Positions 56,735-64,000 of a stretch of DNA of 64,000 nucleotides are shown here, piece by piece (position 1 is the first letter of the stretch; the number at the start of each line of letters is the position of its first letter). Source of the stretch: Marinobacter daqiaonensis. Its GTDB lineage: Bacteria > Pseudomonadota > Gammaproteobacteria > Pseudomonadales > Oleiphilaceae. Below the pieces are notes generated by a model. It was not told where the DNA came from, ran no database searches, and saw nothing but the letters and a program-made list of their open reading frames with translations. Location of the stretch: the NCBI RefSeq assembly GCF_900115285.1, contig NZ_FOYW01000001.1, positions 1,461,616 to 1,525,615 on the forward strand, written 5' to 3'. A program made the translations under genes and the position numbers.

Positions 56735-57394
56735 ATGTCTGACGCACCCGCAAGTATCCTGCTTATTGATGACCACCCGCTGCTGCGCCAGGGCATCAAG
56801 CAACTGATTGATATGGAAGACGACATGCAGGTGGCGGGCGAAGCCAGCAATGGCCCGGATGGCATCCAGCGTGCCGTTGAGCTGGAGCCGGATCTGATCC
56901 TGTTGGACCTGAACATGCCGGAGATGAACGGCATCGAGGTTCTCAAGAAACTCCGGGAGCAGGGAGTCGCTTCCCGCATTATCATTTTCACGGTGTCCGA
57001 CCACGAGGATGATGTTGTGGATGCCCTCAGAGCGGGCGCGGATGGCTACCTGCTGAAGGACATGGAACCGGAGGACATGATCGCGCAGCTGCAGCAGGCC
57101 GCCGTCGGCAAAATGGTCATCAGTGATCGGTTGACGGCGTTGCTGGCCCAGGCGCTCCGCTCCCAGAAGCCCCAGCAGTCATCCCGCCCCGACTTCGACA
57201 GCCTCACACCCCGCGAGAAGGATATTCTCCGACTGATCGCCGAGGGCCTCTCCAACAAAATGATCGGCCGCAAACTCGATATCAGTGATGGCACGGTCAA
57301 GGTGCACGTCAAGCACCTGCTGAAGAAACTGAACCTTCGCTCCCGGGTCGAAGTGGCGGTCTGGGCTGTGGAGGAAGGCCTCCACAAGGCCTGA
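56735..57394 (+). CDS. narL: Nitrate/nitrite response regulator NarL
   Basis: 219 residues. The receiver has the acidic pair [10 protein letters not shown], phosphorylated Asp 58 ([13 protein letters not shown]) and Lys in GYLLKDM. The C-terminal LuxR/NarL helix-turn-helix reads [15 protein letters not shown] then [19 protein letters not shown] 56735 follows GAGAGAG; a TTG at 56723 is unlikely. The heptamer pairs in the window are its probable targets. Confidence 0.95.
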   Translation: MSDAPASILLIDDHPLLRQGIKQLIDMEDDMQVAGEASNGPDGIQRAVELEPDLILLDLNMPEMNGIEVLKKLREQGVASRIIIFTVSDHEDDVVDALRAGADGYLLKDMEPEDMIAQLQQAAVGKMVISDRLTALLAQALRSQKPQQSSRPDFDSLTPREKDILRLIAEGLSNKMIGRKLDISDGTVKVHVKHLLKKLNLRSRVEVAVWAVEEGLHKA

Positions 57395-57422
57395 ATCCGG
57401 TAGGGCGCTTGCCGGCGAACAG

Positions 57423-58457
57423 TCAGGTGCCGGGAGGGAAATTGACAATCAGATCAACCATGTCGAAGGACTCCAGGGCTATCCACAGGATGAACGCCGC
57501 ATAAATCATGAGAAGGCTCCAGGATTCCTTCCGGCTCAGTATCATGTGGGTGCGCATCATCAGGAAAAGAATGATCGTACCCAGCGTCAGTACTGCCATC
57601 ATCGGAGCTGCAACGGAGTAGTTGATTACAACGGTGCCCGCGATCAGCACACCGATCGGAATGCAGCAAAGAAGATCGAAGATATTGCTTCCCAGCACGT
57701 TGGCGGTACTGGTTACGCTTTTGCCATTACGGGCCGCGCGGACAGACACAAAAGCGTCCGGAACCGAGGTGCCCGCGGCCACGACGGTGATGCCCCAGAG
57801 AAAGCTGGGAGTGCCGAGGATATCGCCGAAATTGACCGCCGCCCGGACCAGCCCCTCCACGCCAATCAGGATAAGCCCGAGACCCGCCGCCAGCCGGCCC
57901 CATTCCCGGGCGGGCCGGACATGGAAGACATCGGCATCGGACTGATGGTCCTTGGTGTCCTGGTACTGGACGAAGACATAGACCCCGTACAGCAGCAATG
58001 GCGCAAGGGCCATCCCACGGGTCAGTTCCCCCCGGAGCTCACCTCCGTTTGTTTCGACCGGGTTGTAGATAACCGCGAACGAAAACATCAGCAGCAACGC
58101 TGCCACTGAGATCATGTAGAACTGCGCTTCCTTGTAGACCAGGTCCCGGTTGGTGGCCAACCGATTCCTGACAGCGAGGCCGCAAAGCGCCGGAATGATC
58201 AGGATATTGAACAAGGCCGAACCGACGATGGCCGCCACCCCCAACTCGAACTCACCGTGAATCAGAGTGGACACGACCACTGTGGCGAGCTCCGGGAAAC
58301 TGGAGCCGATCGCCACAACGATCGCTCCCTGAACGATGTCGGGTAACTGGTAATACCGGGATAGCCGCTCACTGGAGCGTTCCAGCAGACCACTACCTTT
58401 CCACACCACAGCGGTGCCGGCAACAGCGATCATTACCCAGAACAGAAACTGAAGAAT
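57423..58457 (-). CDS. CaCA-family sodium/calcium exchanger-like protein
   Basis: About 344 residues with ten membrane helices in two halves. Each half has an alpha-repeat: GAIVVAIGSSFPELATVV in the first and WGITVVAAGTSVPDAFVSVRAARNG in the second, with acidic Glu/Asp ion ligands. An ATG at 58433 would truncate the first helix. The codons before it (ATTCTTCAGTTTCTGTTCTGG) extend it naturally, and TGAGGAGGG stands four bases before the ATT at 58457, so a non-standard ATT start is suggested. It is convergent with narL, 28 bases apart. Ion specificity unknown. Confidence 0.85.
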   Translation of the reverse strand: MLQFLFWVMIAVAGTAVVWKGSGLLERSSERLSRYYQLPDIVQGAIVVAIGSSFPELATVVVSTLIHGEFELGVAAIVGSALFNILIIPALCGLAVRNRLATNRDLVYKEAQFYMISVAALLLMFSFAVIYNPVETNGGELRGELTRGMALAPLLLYGVYVFVQYQDTKDHQSDADVFHVRPAREWGRLAAGLGLILIGVEGLVRAAVNFGDILGTPSFLWGITVVAAGTSVPDAFVSVRAARNGKSVTSTANVLGSNIFDLLCCIPIGVLIAGTVVINYSVAAPMMAVLTLGTIILFLMMRTHMILSRKESWSLLMIYAAFILWIALESFDMVDLIVNFPPGT

Positions 58458-58586
58458 ATGCCCTCCTCAGGCAATCCCTGAACAGGGATGCCGACAAGCC
58501 GGAAAACGAAATTCGTCGGCCTGGTTCCTTACCGGCGCCACCACCGTTCTTCAACCGCCAGCAGATTCATGGATCTGCGCGAACAT

Positions 58587-58600
58587 TGGCTTAAGTCAAT
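58587..58600 (+). promoter_or_regulatory. FNR-type box of the ubiT promoter
   Basis: TTGGCTTAAGTCAA keeps the TTG and TCAA cores of the FNR/DNR site. TATAGT at 58625-58630 is a good -10, which puts the box centre about 42 bases before the start of transcription. The match of position and -10 strengthens the call. Confidence 0.65.
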
Positions 58601-58656
58601 CCGTTGGCAGGCCGTAACCCTTAGTATAGTTGCGAGATTCCAGTCTGGAGATGGCC

Positions 58657-59139
58657 ATGGCCTTTGCATTGCTCCGCGCACCTCATCTTCGCCCCGCGCG
58701 CCTTCTGCCCACACCGGGCCCACTCGCCCGGCAATGCCTGGACGTCGTGCGGGACCTCGCCCCACCCCCTCGCCCGTTCCTGGAAGCCGTCGAAGCGAGC
58801 GTCCCCCTTCCCCTCAAACAGCTGGTCGCCGAGGCTCCCCTGAACCACAAGTTCCGGCAGGCCATTTCAGAAGGCGAATTCGATGACTTTGAAGGCCGTC
58901 TTATCCGGCTTGAGATCGAAGGCGGAGGGCCCGGCATCACCCTGGGCTTCTGGCAGCGCCGGCTAAGGGTGGTGAACGGTCCCGGCGAAACCACCATCCG
59001 CGGCTCCTGCGGCGCTTTCAGGGCCCTGGCTTCGAAAGAACTGGACCCGGACCAGCTGTTCTTCCAGCGGCGGCTGATGATCGAGGGTGACACCGAACTC
59101 GGGCTGGCTATCAAGAACCTACTTGACAGCCTGGCCTGA
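58657..59139 (+). CDS. ubiT: SCP2-domain protein, UbiT-like
   Basis: 160 residues with an SCP2 lipid-binding fold. The middle reads LPLKQLVAEAPLNHKFRQAISEGEFDDFEGR and then IRLEIEGGG, as in YhbT/UbiT. UbiT carries ubiquinone precursors in the oxygen-independent pathway with UbiU and UbiV, which are not in the window. Anaerobic quinone supply fits a nitrate respirer, and an FNR-type promoter precedes the gene. ATG 58657 has GGAG six bases upstream. Confidence 0.82.
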   Translation: MAFALLRAPHLRPARLLPTPGPLARQCLDVVRDLAPPPRPFLEAVEASVPLPLKQLVAEAPLNHKFRQAISEGEFDDFEGRLIRLEIEGGGPGITLGFWQRRLRVVNGPGETTIRGSCGAFRALASKELDPDQLFFQRRLMIEGDTELGLAIKNLLDSLA

Positions 59140-59204
59140 CCAGGCAGGAGAAGAGACCTCAGGAATCCCATTGCTCCATAACAACAAACTCAAGAGGATT
59201 GAGC

Positions 59205-62108
59205 ATGTCGGGTGCAAGCCAGCTACCGCCCGCTGTCCCGTCGCCGGAATCAGTCTCGCATTACCGGAAACCTGTCCGGAGGCCCCGCCTGACCCTGGGT
59301 CGCAAGCTGCTTCTGGTCACCCTGGGCTTCGTGCTGATCTGGTCGGCGTTTATCGGCCTGAGTCACCTGAGCCGCACCCATACCGCTGCTTTCACCATCC
59401 AGATAAACGAAGCGGGCAAGCTGCGCATGTTCAGTCAGCGCATCGCGTTCATCATCTCCGTCTGCCACGCCGGGCCGCCTGATTCAGGACGCTGGCAACT
59501 CTGCGATGCTGCGACCCTCGAAAAGACGATCAATGACTACAACGCAAGCCTGGAACAGGTGGAGAGAACTCCCTTTTCGCTGTTCCTGGAGGAGGATCGC
59601 AAGGAACTGAGACAGGCCATTCGTTCGGTCCGGCAGAGCTGGGAACAGTACAGCACGTCCGCGCGCCTGGTGGCGGGCCTGGTAACGGGACCGGAGACGG
59701 CGGCCCTGGAGTACGTTGAGGAGCAGGCGGAGCCGTTGCTGAAGGAAACCCGGGCCATGGTCCAGCTGCTGGTCGACAGCCAGCTTCGTGCCCAGGCATG
59801 GCGGGATTCCGCCCAGAATGCCCTGCAGATCGCCGCTGCACTGCTGTTGGCTGGCGTGGCCACTACGGGGTACCGGCACGGCGTCAGGCCCTTGCGTAAC
59901 CTGGTGGAACTGACAAGACTCGCCGGGCGTGGCGATTTCCAGGGGCGGATCGACTATCACTCCCGTGACGAAATCGGCGAACTGGCGGAGGCCTTCAATG
60001 AAACCAATGCCCGCACCCAAAGGCTGATTGCCGATCTCCAGTCGGAAGCGACGGCTGCCCGCCGCGCTGAGGAGGTATCCGAAAGCCTGTTTGAGGCGGC
60101 CGCGGACGGGATTCTCATCAGCGACCCCGGGGGCCAGATCATCAAGGTCAACCGGGAAGCGGAACAGATATTTGCCTACAGGCGGGAAGAGCTGCTTTCC
60201 CGGAACGTGGATGACCTTCTACCCGAACCGCTTCGCCAGCAACATCGCCGATATGTCGACAGTTATTCACTCGATCCCAGGTCACGCTCCATGGGGCGCG
60301 GATCCATCGTGCTTGGCCGCCGCAGCGATGGCAGCGAAATTCCCCTCGAGATCAGCCTTAGCCCGGTTCTGATCGATCCCGACCAGCGGGTCATCGCCGT
60401 GGTCCGGGATGTCTCCGCGCGAATGCGGGCCGAGGCGGATCGCCAGCGCCTGATAACGATACTCGATATGACACCGGACGTGACAGCGACCTTCGCCACC
60501 AACGGTGCCCTGATCTATCTGAATCCGGCCGGACGCCACCTGCTGGGCATAACTGACGAGGCCCCACTGGCGGGATGGGAGTTTGAACAGCTGCTCACGC
60601 CTCTGGCCGGCAAGATTCTGAGATCAGAGGCCATCCCCACTGCCCTGGAATGTGGCCTCTGGCATGGCGAGATGAGTCTCAGGGACCGCAAAGGGACGGA
60701 AGTGCCTGTCTCCCAGCTGCTGATCGCCCACCCGGAGAATGGCGAGGACCCACAGGTCCTTTCAACGATCGCGCGGGACATCAGCGAGCGCAAGGAGCAT
60801 GAGGCAGAACTGCTGCACCGTGCCACCCACGACTCCCTTACGGGGCTCGCCAACCGTGTTCTGTTCAAGGACAGGCTGAAACAGGCCATCCGTCATGCCG
60901 AGCGGGACGGTCACCTGGTCGCCATCATGTTCATCGACCTCGACAACTTCAAGCTGATCAACGATACCATGGGCCACGGCACGGGTGACATGTTGCTGTG
61001 CGAGGTTGCCCGACGGCTTCAGGTCAGGCTGCGCAGTATCGACACCAAGGCCCGACTCAGCGGCGACGAGTTCGCGGTGATTCTGGAGAACCTGAAAAAA
61101 CCGGAAGATGCGGCCTCCATAATTCAGGGACTGGCCGAGGCCCTTCACGAACCCATCAAGTTGCCGGGCCGGGATCACGTTATCACCAGCAGCATGGGCG
61201 TCAGCCTCTACCCGACCAACGGAACCGATGCCGAAACCCTGCTGATGCAGGCGGACAGCGCCATGTACCAGGCCAAGGCCTCGGGAAAGGCCTGCTACCA
61301 TTTCTATAATCGGGAAATGAACCTGCGGGCAACACGGCGCCTGGAGATCGAACGGGAGTTGCGGCACGCCCTTGAACGGAACCAGCTCACGCTTTATTAC
61401 CAGCCCATCGTCAATGCTGTGACGGCGACTCTCGAGGGCTGCGAGGTGTTGTTGCGCTGGCAACACCCGGATCGGGGTCTGGTCTCCCCCGCTCACTTTA
61501 TACCGGTGGCCGAGGAAACGGGACTGATCGTTCCCATCGGGGAATGGGTGCTCAGGCAGGCCTGTAAGCAGGCCCAGAAATGGCGAACCGCGGGACTGGG
61601 GCTCAATTTCATTTCAGTGAACATTTCCGCCAATCAGCTTCGGGGTCACTCCCTGGTATCACTGGTGCGTGGGGCACTGGAGGAGAGTCAACTCCCTCCC
61701 GGGGCTCTGGAGCTGGAACTGACCGAGGGCAGTCTGCTGCCCAACACCCTCACGGCCAGGGATGTGCTCGAGGAAATCCGGGCCATGGGCGTTCGCCTGG
61801 TCGCCGATGATTTCGGTACCGGCTATTCGAGCCTGAGCTACCTCAAGATCTTCCGTTTCGACAAGATCAAGATTGACTGTCAGTTCGTCCGGGACATGCT
61901 GGAAGACGCCGGCGACGCCGCCATTGCCCGGGCCACCATTGCCATGGCCCATGCCTTCGATGCCAAGGTGGTGGGCGAAGGGGTCGAAACCCCCCGCCAG
62001 GCGGAGGAGCTGGCGAGATATGGCTGTGACCAGCTTCAGGGATATCTGTTCGACAAACCCCTGCCCGAACCGGAGTTTTCTCAACGGCTGCCGGGGCAGA
62101 GGGGCTAA
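59205..62108 (+). CDS. P-box/PilJ-type sensor with PAS, GGDEF and EAL domains
   Basis: 967 residues. Helix 1 at about 31-52 leads into a periplasmic PilJ/NarX-like domain with QINEAGKLRMFSQRIAF near 66-82, close to the nitrate P-box. A second helix near 205-220, HAMP and two PAS domains follow (FEAAADGILISDPGGQI; DMTPDVTATFATNGALIYLN). GGDEF reads ARLSGDEFAVIL with an I-site RSID. EAL reads CEVLLRW, with ELTEGSLL, ADDFGTGYSSLSYL, GEGVET and QGYLF intact. Both c-di-GMP synthesis and breakdown are possible. It lies 65 bases after ubiT and may be cotranscribed. ATG 59205 follows AGAGG. Confidence 0.9.
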   Translation: MSGASQLPPAVPSPESVSHYRKPVRRPRLTLGRKLLLVTLGFVLIWSAFIGLSHLSRTHTAAFTIQINEAGKLRMFSQRIAFIISVCHAGPPDSGRWQLCDAATLEKTINDYNASLEQVERTPFSLFLEEDRKELRQAIRSVRQSWEQYSTSARLVAGLVTGPETAALEYVEEQAEPLLKETRAMVQLLVDSQLRAQAWRDSAQNALQIAAALLLAGVATTGYRHGVRPLRNLVELTRLAGRGDFQGRIDYHSRDEIGELAEAFNETNARTQRLIADLQSEATAARRAEEVSESLFEAAADGILISDPGGQIIKVNREAEQIFAYRREELLSRNVDDLLPEPLRQQHRRYVDSYSLDPRSRSMGRGSIVLGRRSDGSEIPLEISLSPVLIDPDQRVIAVVRDVSARMRAEADRQRLITILDMTPDVTATFATNGALIYLNPAGRHLLGITDEAPLAGWEFEQLLTPLAGKILRSEAIPTALECGLWHGEMSLRDRKGTEVPVSQLLIAHPENGEDPQVLSTIARDISERKEHEAELLHRATHDSLTGLANRVLFKDRLKQAIRHAERDGHLVAIMFIDLDNFKLINDTMGHGTGDMLLCEVARRLQVRLRSIDTKARLSGDEFAVILENLKKPEDAASIIQGLAEALHEPIKLPGRDHVITSSMGVSLYPTNGTDAETLLMQADSAMYQAKASGKACYHFYNREMNLRATRRLEIERELRHALERNQLTLYYQPIVNAVTATLEGCEVLLRWQHPDRGLVSPAHFIPVAEETGLIVPIGEWVLRQACKQAQKWRTAGLGLNFISVNISANQLRGHSLVSLVRGALEESQLPPGALELELTEGSLLPNTLTARDVLEEIRAMGVRLVADDFGTGYSSLSYLKIFRFDKIKIDCQFVRDMLEDAGDAAIARATIAMAHAFDAKVVGEGVETPRQAEELARYGCDQLQGYLFDKPLPEPEFSQRLPGQRG

Positions 62109-63172
62109 AAGTCCATGCGCCGGCGGGTCAGGTCAGAGAAGTGGTACCACATGCCGGCACTGGTGATGATCCAGGTGCCCCAGGCCAGCCAGATGGTGAC
62201 GCCGGGTATGACCAGGAGGAAGTTCAGATCCAGGGCTTCCACCAGACGGGTGGTGCCAGTGGTGTACATGGCAAGGGGGAAGACCACACTCCACAGCTGG
62301 GGGTCGTAACTCAGTCTGTGGCGCTGGATGAGATGGCGCCACAGCGTGAGTCCGATCAGCAACGGAATCCACCAGCTGGCGACGGACCAGAAGAACAGGG
62401 TGAACCCCCGCAGGAAAGGCAGGAAATCCGCCAGCAGGTTACCCTGCTCTCCCCTGATAATCAGGGTGGAGCCCGCCAGAGTGGCGATGGCCACCGCGCC
62501 CATATTGATCCAGTAGGGCGGGCTGAGGGTCTCGGCGCTCAATCGCAGGAACGTCAGCCGGTAGAAGATCAGGGTGATGATGGCGAGATACAGCATGCAG
62601 CCGATCATGAACATGCACAGGCCAAGGAACAGGCGAAGGTCCTCCGGGCCGCTCCAGGGCACCAGCGCAGTGAGCACGGCCAGAGACTGGGTACTGACCG
62701 ACGCCAGTAGCCATGCTCCGTTGATACCGGCATCCAGCGCCGGCTTCTCCCGACGGGTGGTGACCGCGATGAAGAACAGATACATGATGATCGACCAGAG
62801 CGCCAGACCGGCCCACCAGAACGCAATGGCCACGCCGGACCAATCGAGCAGAACCTGGAACTGGGACCCCAGGATGCACGTGCCGGCCACCAGCGTGAAG
62901 AAGCCGGGCCCGCGGGCATGGTCCACCATGTCGTTGACAATGGACCGCGGAAAGCGGATGACCCGTACCAGTGTCAGTACGCACAGGAGAAGATACGCCA
63001 GGCAGTTGGCAATCAGCAGAAACAGCGCAATATACCGGTATCCCAGAAGGCTGGAGGCAATGGAAGTGGCCCCCGTGGCCATGACCACGGCGAAGTAGCC
63101 GGGGAACAGACCCTTGGCAGCGGTGGCGAGCAGGGCCACCAGTTGGCCCGGGAGTGCCTTCAGGTTTGACAT
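62105..63172 (-). CDS. TDT/SLAC1-family membrane transporter
   Basis: 355 residues with ten membrane helices. The opening FPGYFAVVMATGATSIAS and the later SVSTQSLAVLTALV are typical of the tellurite-resistance/dicarboxylate transporter (TehA/SLAC1) fold. These proteins conduct anions; substrates include malate, sulfite, chloride and, for plant relatives, nitrate. The substrate here is unknown. Its stop overlaps the stop of the convergent GGDEF-EAL gene by four bases. Confidence 0.85.
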   Translation of the reverse strand: MSNLKALPGQLVALLATAAKGLFPGYFAVVMATGATSIASSLLGYRYIALFLLIANCLAYLLLCVLTLVRVIRFPRSIVNDMVDHARGPGFFTLVAGTCILGSQFQVLLDWSGVAIAFWWAGLALWSIIMYLFFIAVTTRREKPALDAGINGAWLLASVSTQSLAVLTALVPWSGPEDLRLFLGLCMFMIGCMLYLAIITLIFYRLTFLRLSAETLSPPYWINMGAVAIATLAGSTLIIRGEQGNLLADFLPFLRGFTLFFWSVASWWIPLLIGLTLWRHLIQRHRLSYDPQLWSVVFPLAMYTTGTTRLVEALDLNFLLVIPGVTIWLAWGTWIITSAGMWYHFSDLTRRRMDF

Positions 63173-63390
63173 TGTTCACTCATGGGAGTTGCTCCGAACC
63201 ACAACAGCGTCTGTCAGTCTGCATTCAGGTTAGCATGCCCGCCGGCTCTCAGGCCCAACCGCCTGTCAGCGAATCGTTGGAAGCCTCGGCAAGCGGCTTC
63301 CCCACGATTTTTCTGATCAAGAACCGGGCCCGCTGCCGATCCGGTATTTGATCACAACATTTGCAAGTCCCGCATGTTGCCGCCACAATA

Positions 63391-63408
63391 AAAGTAATCA
63401 ATTACTTT
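63391..63408. promoter_or_regulatory. Inverted repeat before the TetR gene, probable operator
   Basis: AAAGTAAT and ATTACTTT are perfect eight-base arms around CA, 16 bases before the TetR start codon. Position and symmetry suit an autoregulatory operator. Confidence 0.55.
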
Positions 63409-63423
63409 CTTTAAAGAGATACC

Positions 63424-64000
63424 ATGGCAACCCGGGCGAATGGAATCAAACGTACCTACCAGAATACCGAACAGCGACAGTCCACTATTGTTGAAGCGGT
63501 AGTTCATCTGTGTGGGGAGCAGGACCCCTCCACCCTCACCACCGCCCGAATCACTGAAGAAGTAGGACTATCCCAGGGCGCCCTGTTCAAGCACTTTCCC
63601 AGCAAGAGTTGCCTGTGGGAATCAGTCGCACGCTGGGTCTCCGAGCAGCTTGACCAGCGGGTTTTCAGTGTTGCCGACGAACATGAACGAGCGGATAAAG
63701 CACTGGAAGCCATGTTCCTGGCTCATATCCGATTCATTGCCCGGAACCCGGGGATTCCCCGCCTGATGCTGGGGGAACTCCAGAAGCCGGGTAACCGTCC
63801 GGCCAAACGCATCGTCCGTCAGACCCTGTCCAACTACCGCCAGAAAGTCATCACCCTGATTAACCGTGGTGTCGGACAACAATGCATTACCGCAACCATC
63901 GATACCGAGGCGGCAGCGGTCCTTTACCTGGGGGCCATCCAGGGTCTGGTGGTTCAGGCCATGATAGGGGGCGACATTCAGAGCCTCGAGCAAACCGCGC
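63424..64000 (+). CDS. TetR/AcrR-family regulator, 3-prime end cut by the window
   Basis: The first 192 residues are present and no stop occurs before the window ends. The N-terminal helix-turn-helix is typical: ARITEEVGLSQGALFKHFPSK, at about 42-62. The ligand domain is not assignable. The start ATG follows AAAGAGATACC. The inverted repeat just upstream suggests autoregulation. Target genes are unknown; the TDT transporter gene is divergent and could be one. Confidence 0.9.
   Translation, partial: MATRANGIKRTYQNTEQRQSTIVEAVVHLCGEQDPSTLTTARITEEVGLSQGALFKHFPSKSCLWESVARWVSEQLDQRVFSVADEHERADKALEAMFLAHIRFIARNPGIPRLMLGELQKPGNRPAKRIVRQTLSNYRQKVITLINRGVGQQCITATIDTEAAAVLYLGAIQGLVVQAMIGGDIQSLEQTA

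Noticed and set aside
1..64000. Searches by eye for tRNA, rRNA, CRISPR, IS elements and att sites
   Set aside because: None seen. The repeats present are short intergenic palindromes or CCACGGAA arrays, not CRISPR repeats with spacers, and no transposase or integrase is encoded.

Overview
The window reads as a chromosomal segment of a marine or halophilic denitrifying gammaproteobacterium. Gene order, protein wording and GC-rich codon use resemble Marinobacter, but I infer this from recognition, not from a search. About 56 protein genes are called. I saw no rRNA, tRNA, CRISPR array, integrase or insertion sequence.

Left part (1-31 kb), mainly housekeeping. It holds metK-ahcY-metF (activated methyl cycle), an amino-acid ABC transporter (binding protein, permease, ATPase), bioA under a BirA-type operator, rsmE, an HDOD protein, a YihY/BrkB membrane protein, a D-2-hydroxyacid dehydrogenase divergent from a thiopurine methyltransferase, a large secreted DUF6351-type protein, and the prkA-yeaH-spoVR stress operon. 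After these come a PAS-GAF-GGDEF diguanylate cyclase, a GGCT-like protein, lrgAB, a Fur-boxed TonB siderophore receptor, a TrpB2-like synthase, an outer-membrane barrel and a PhnZ/MIOX-like HD oxygenase.

Right part (29.8-64 kb), a nitrogen-oxide respiration region. An NsrR-type Rrf2 regulator, a YbaN-like protein, a 78-residue membrane protein, quinol NO reductase (norZ), a hemerythrin repair protein and moaA form an NO-response block. nosRZDFYL (N2O reduction) follows, then two small denitrification-associated genes, a Dnr-type Crp/Fnr regulator, and narGHJI with a parvulin isomerase, narK and narXL. Beyond narXL lie a Na/Ca-exchanger-type protein, an SCP2 protein resembling UbiT (anaerobic ubiquinone synthesis), a 967-residue PilJ/NarX-like P-box protein with PAS, GGDEF and EAL domains, a TDT/SLAC1-family transporter and a truncated TetR gene. 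No nitrite reductase is present in the window.

The regulatory DNA ties the right part together. FNR/DNR-type 14-mers precede norZ, nosR, dnr and ubiT. Two NsrR-like 23-mers lie in the norZ intergenic region, one over the norZ -10. NarL-like 7-2-7 heptamer pairs precede norZ, moaA, dnr and narG, with a looser pair between narK and narX. These suggest one network combining low oxygen (FNR/Anr), NO (Dnr, NsrR) and nitrate (NarXL).

Two dispersed intergenic repeat families are visible. One consists of long-stem palindromes at four loci whose stems differ in sequence yet stay paired. The other is a CCACGGAA-type repeat at three loci, two of them in inverted arrangement. The most novel-looking lead is the P-box c-di-GMP protein beside narXL and ubiT, which may link nitrate or nitrite sensing to c-di-GMP turnover.
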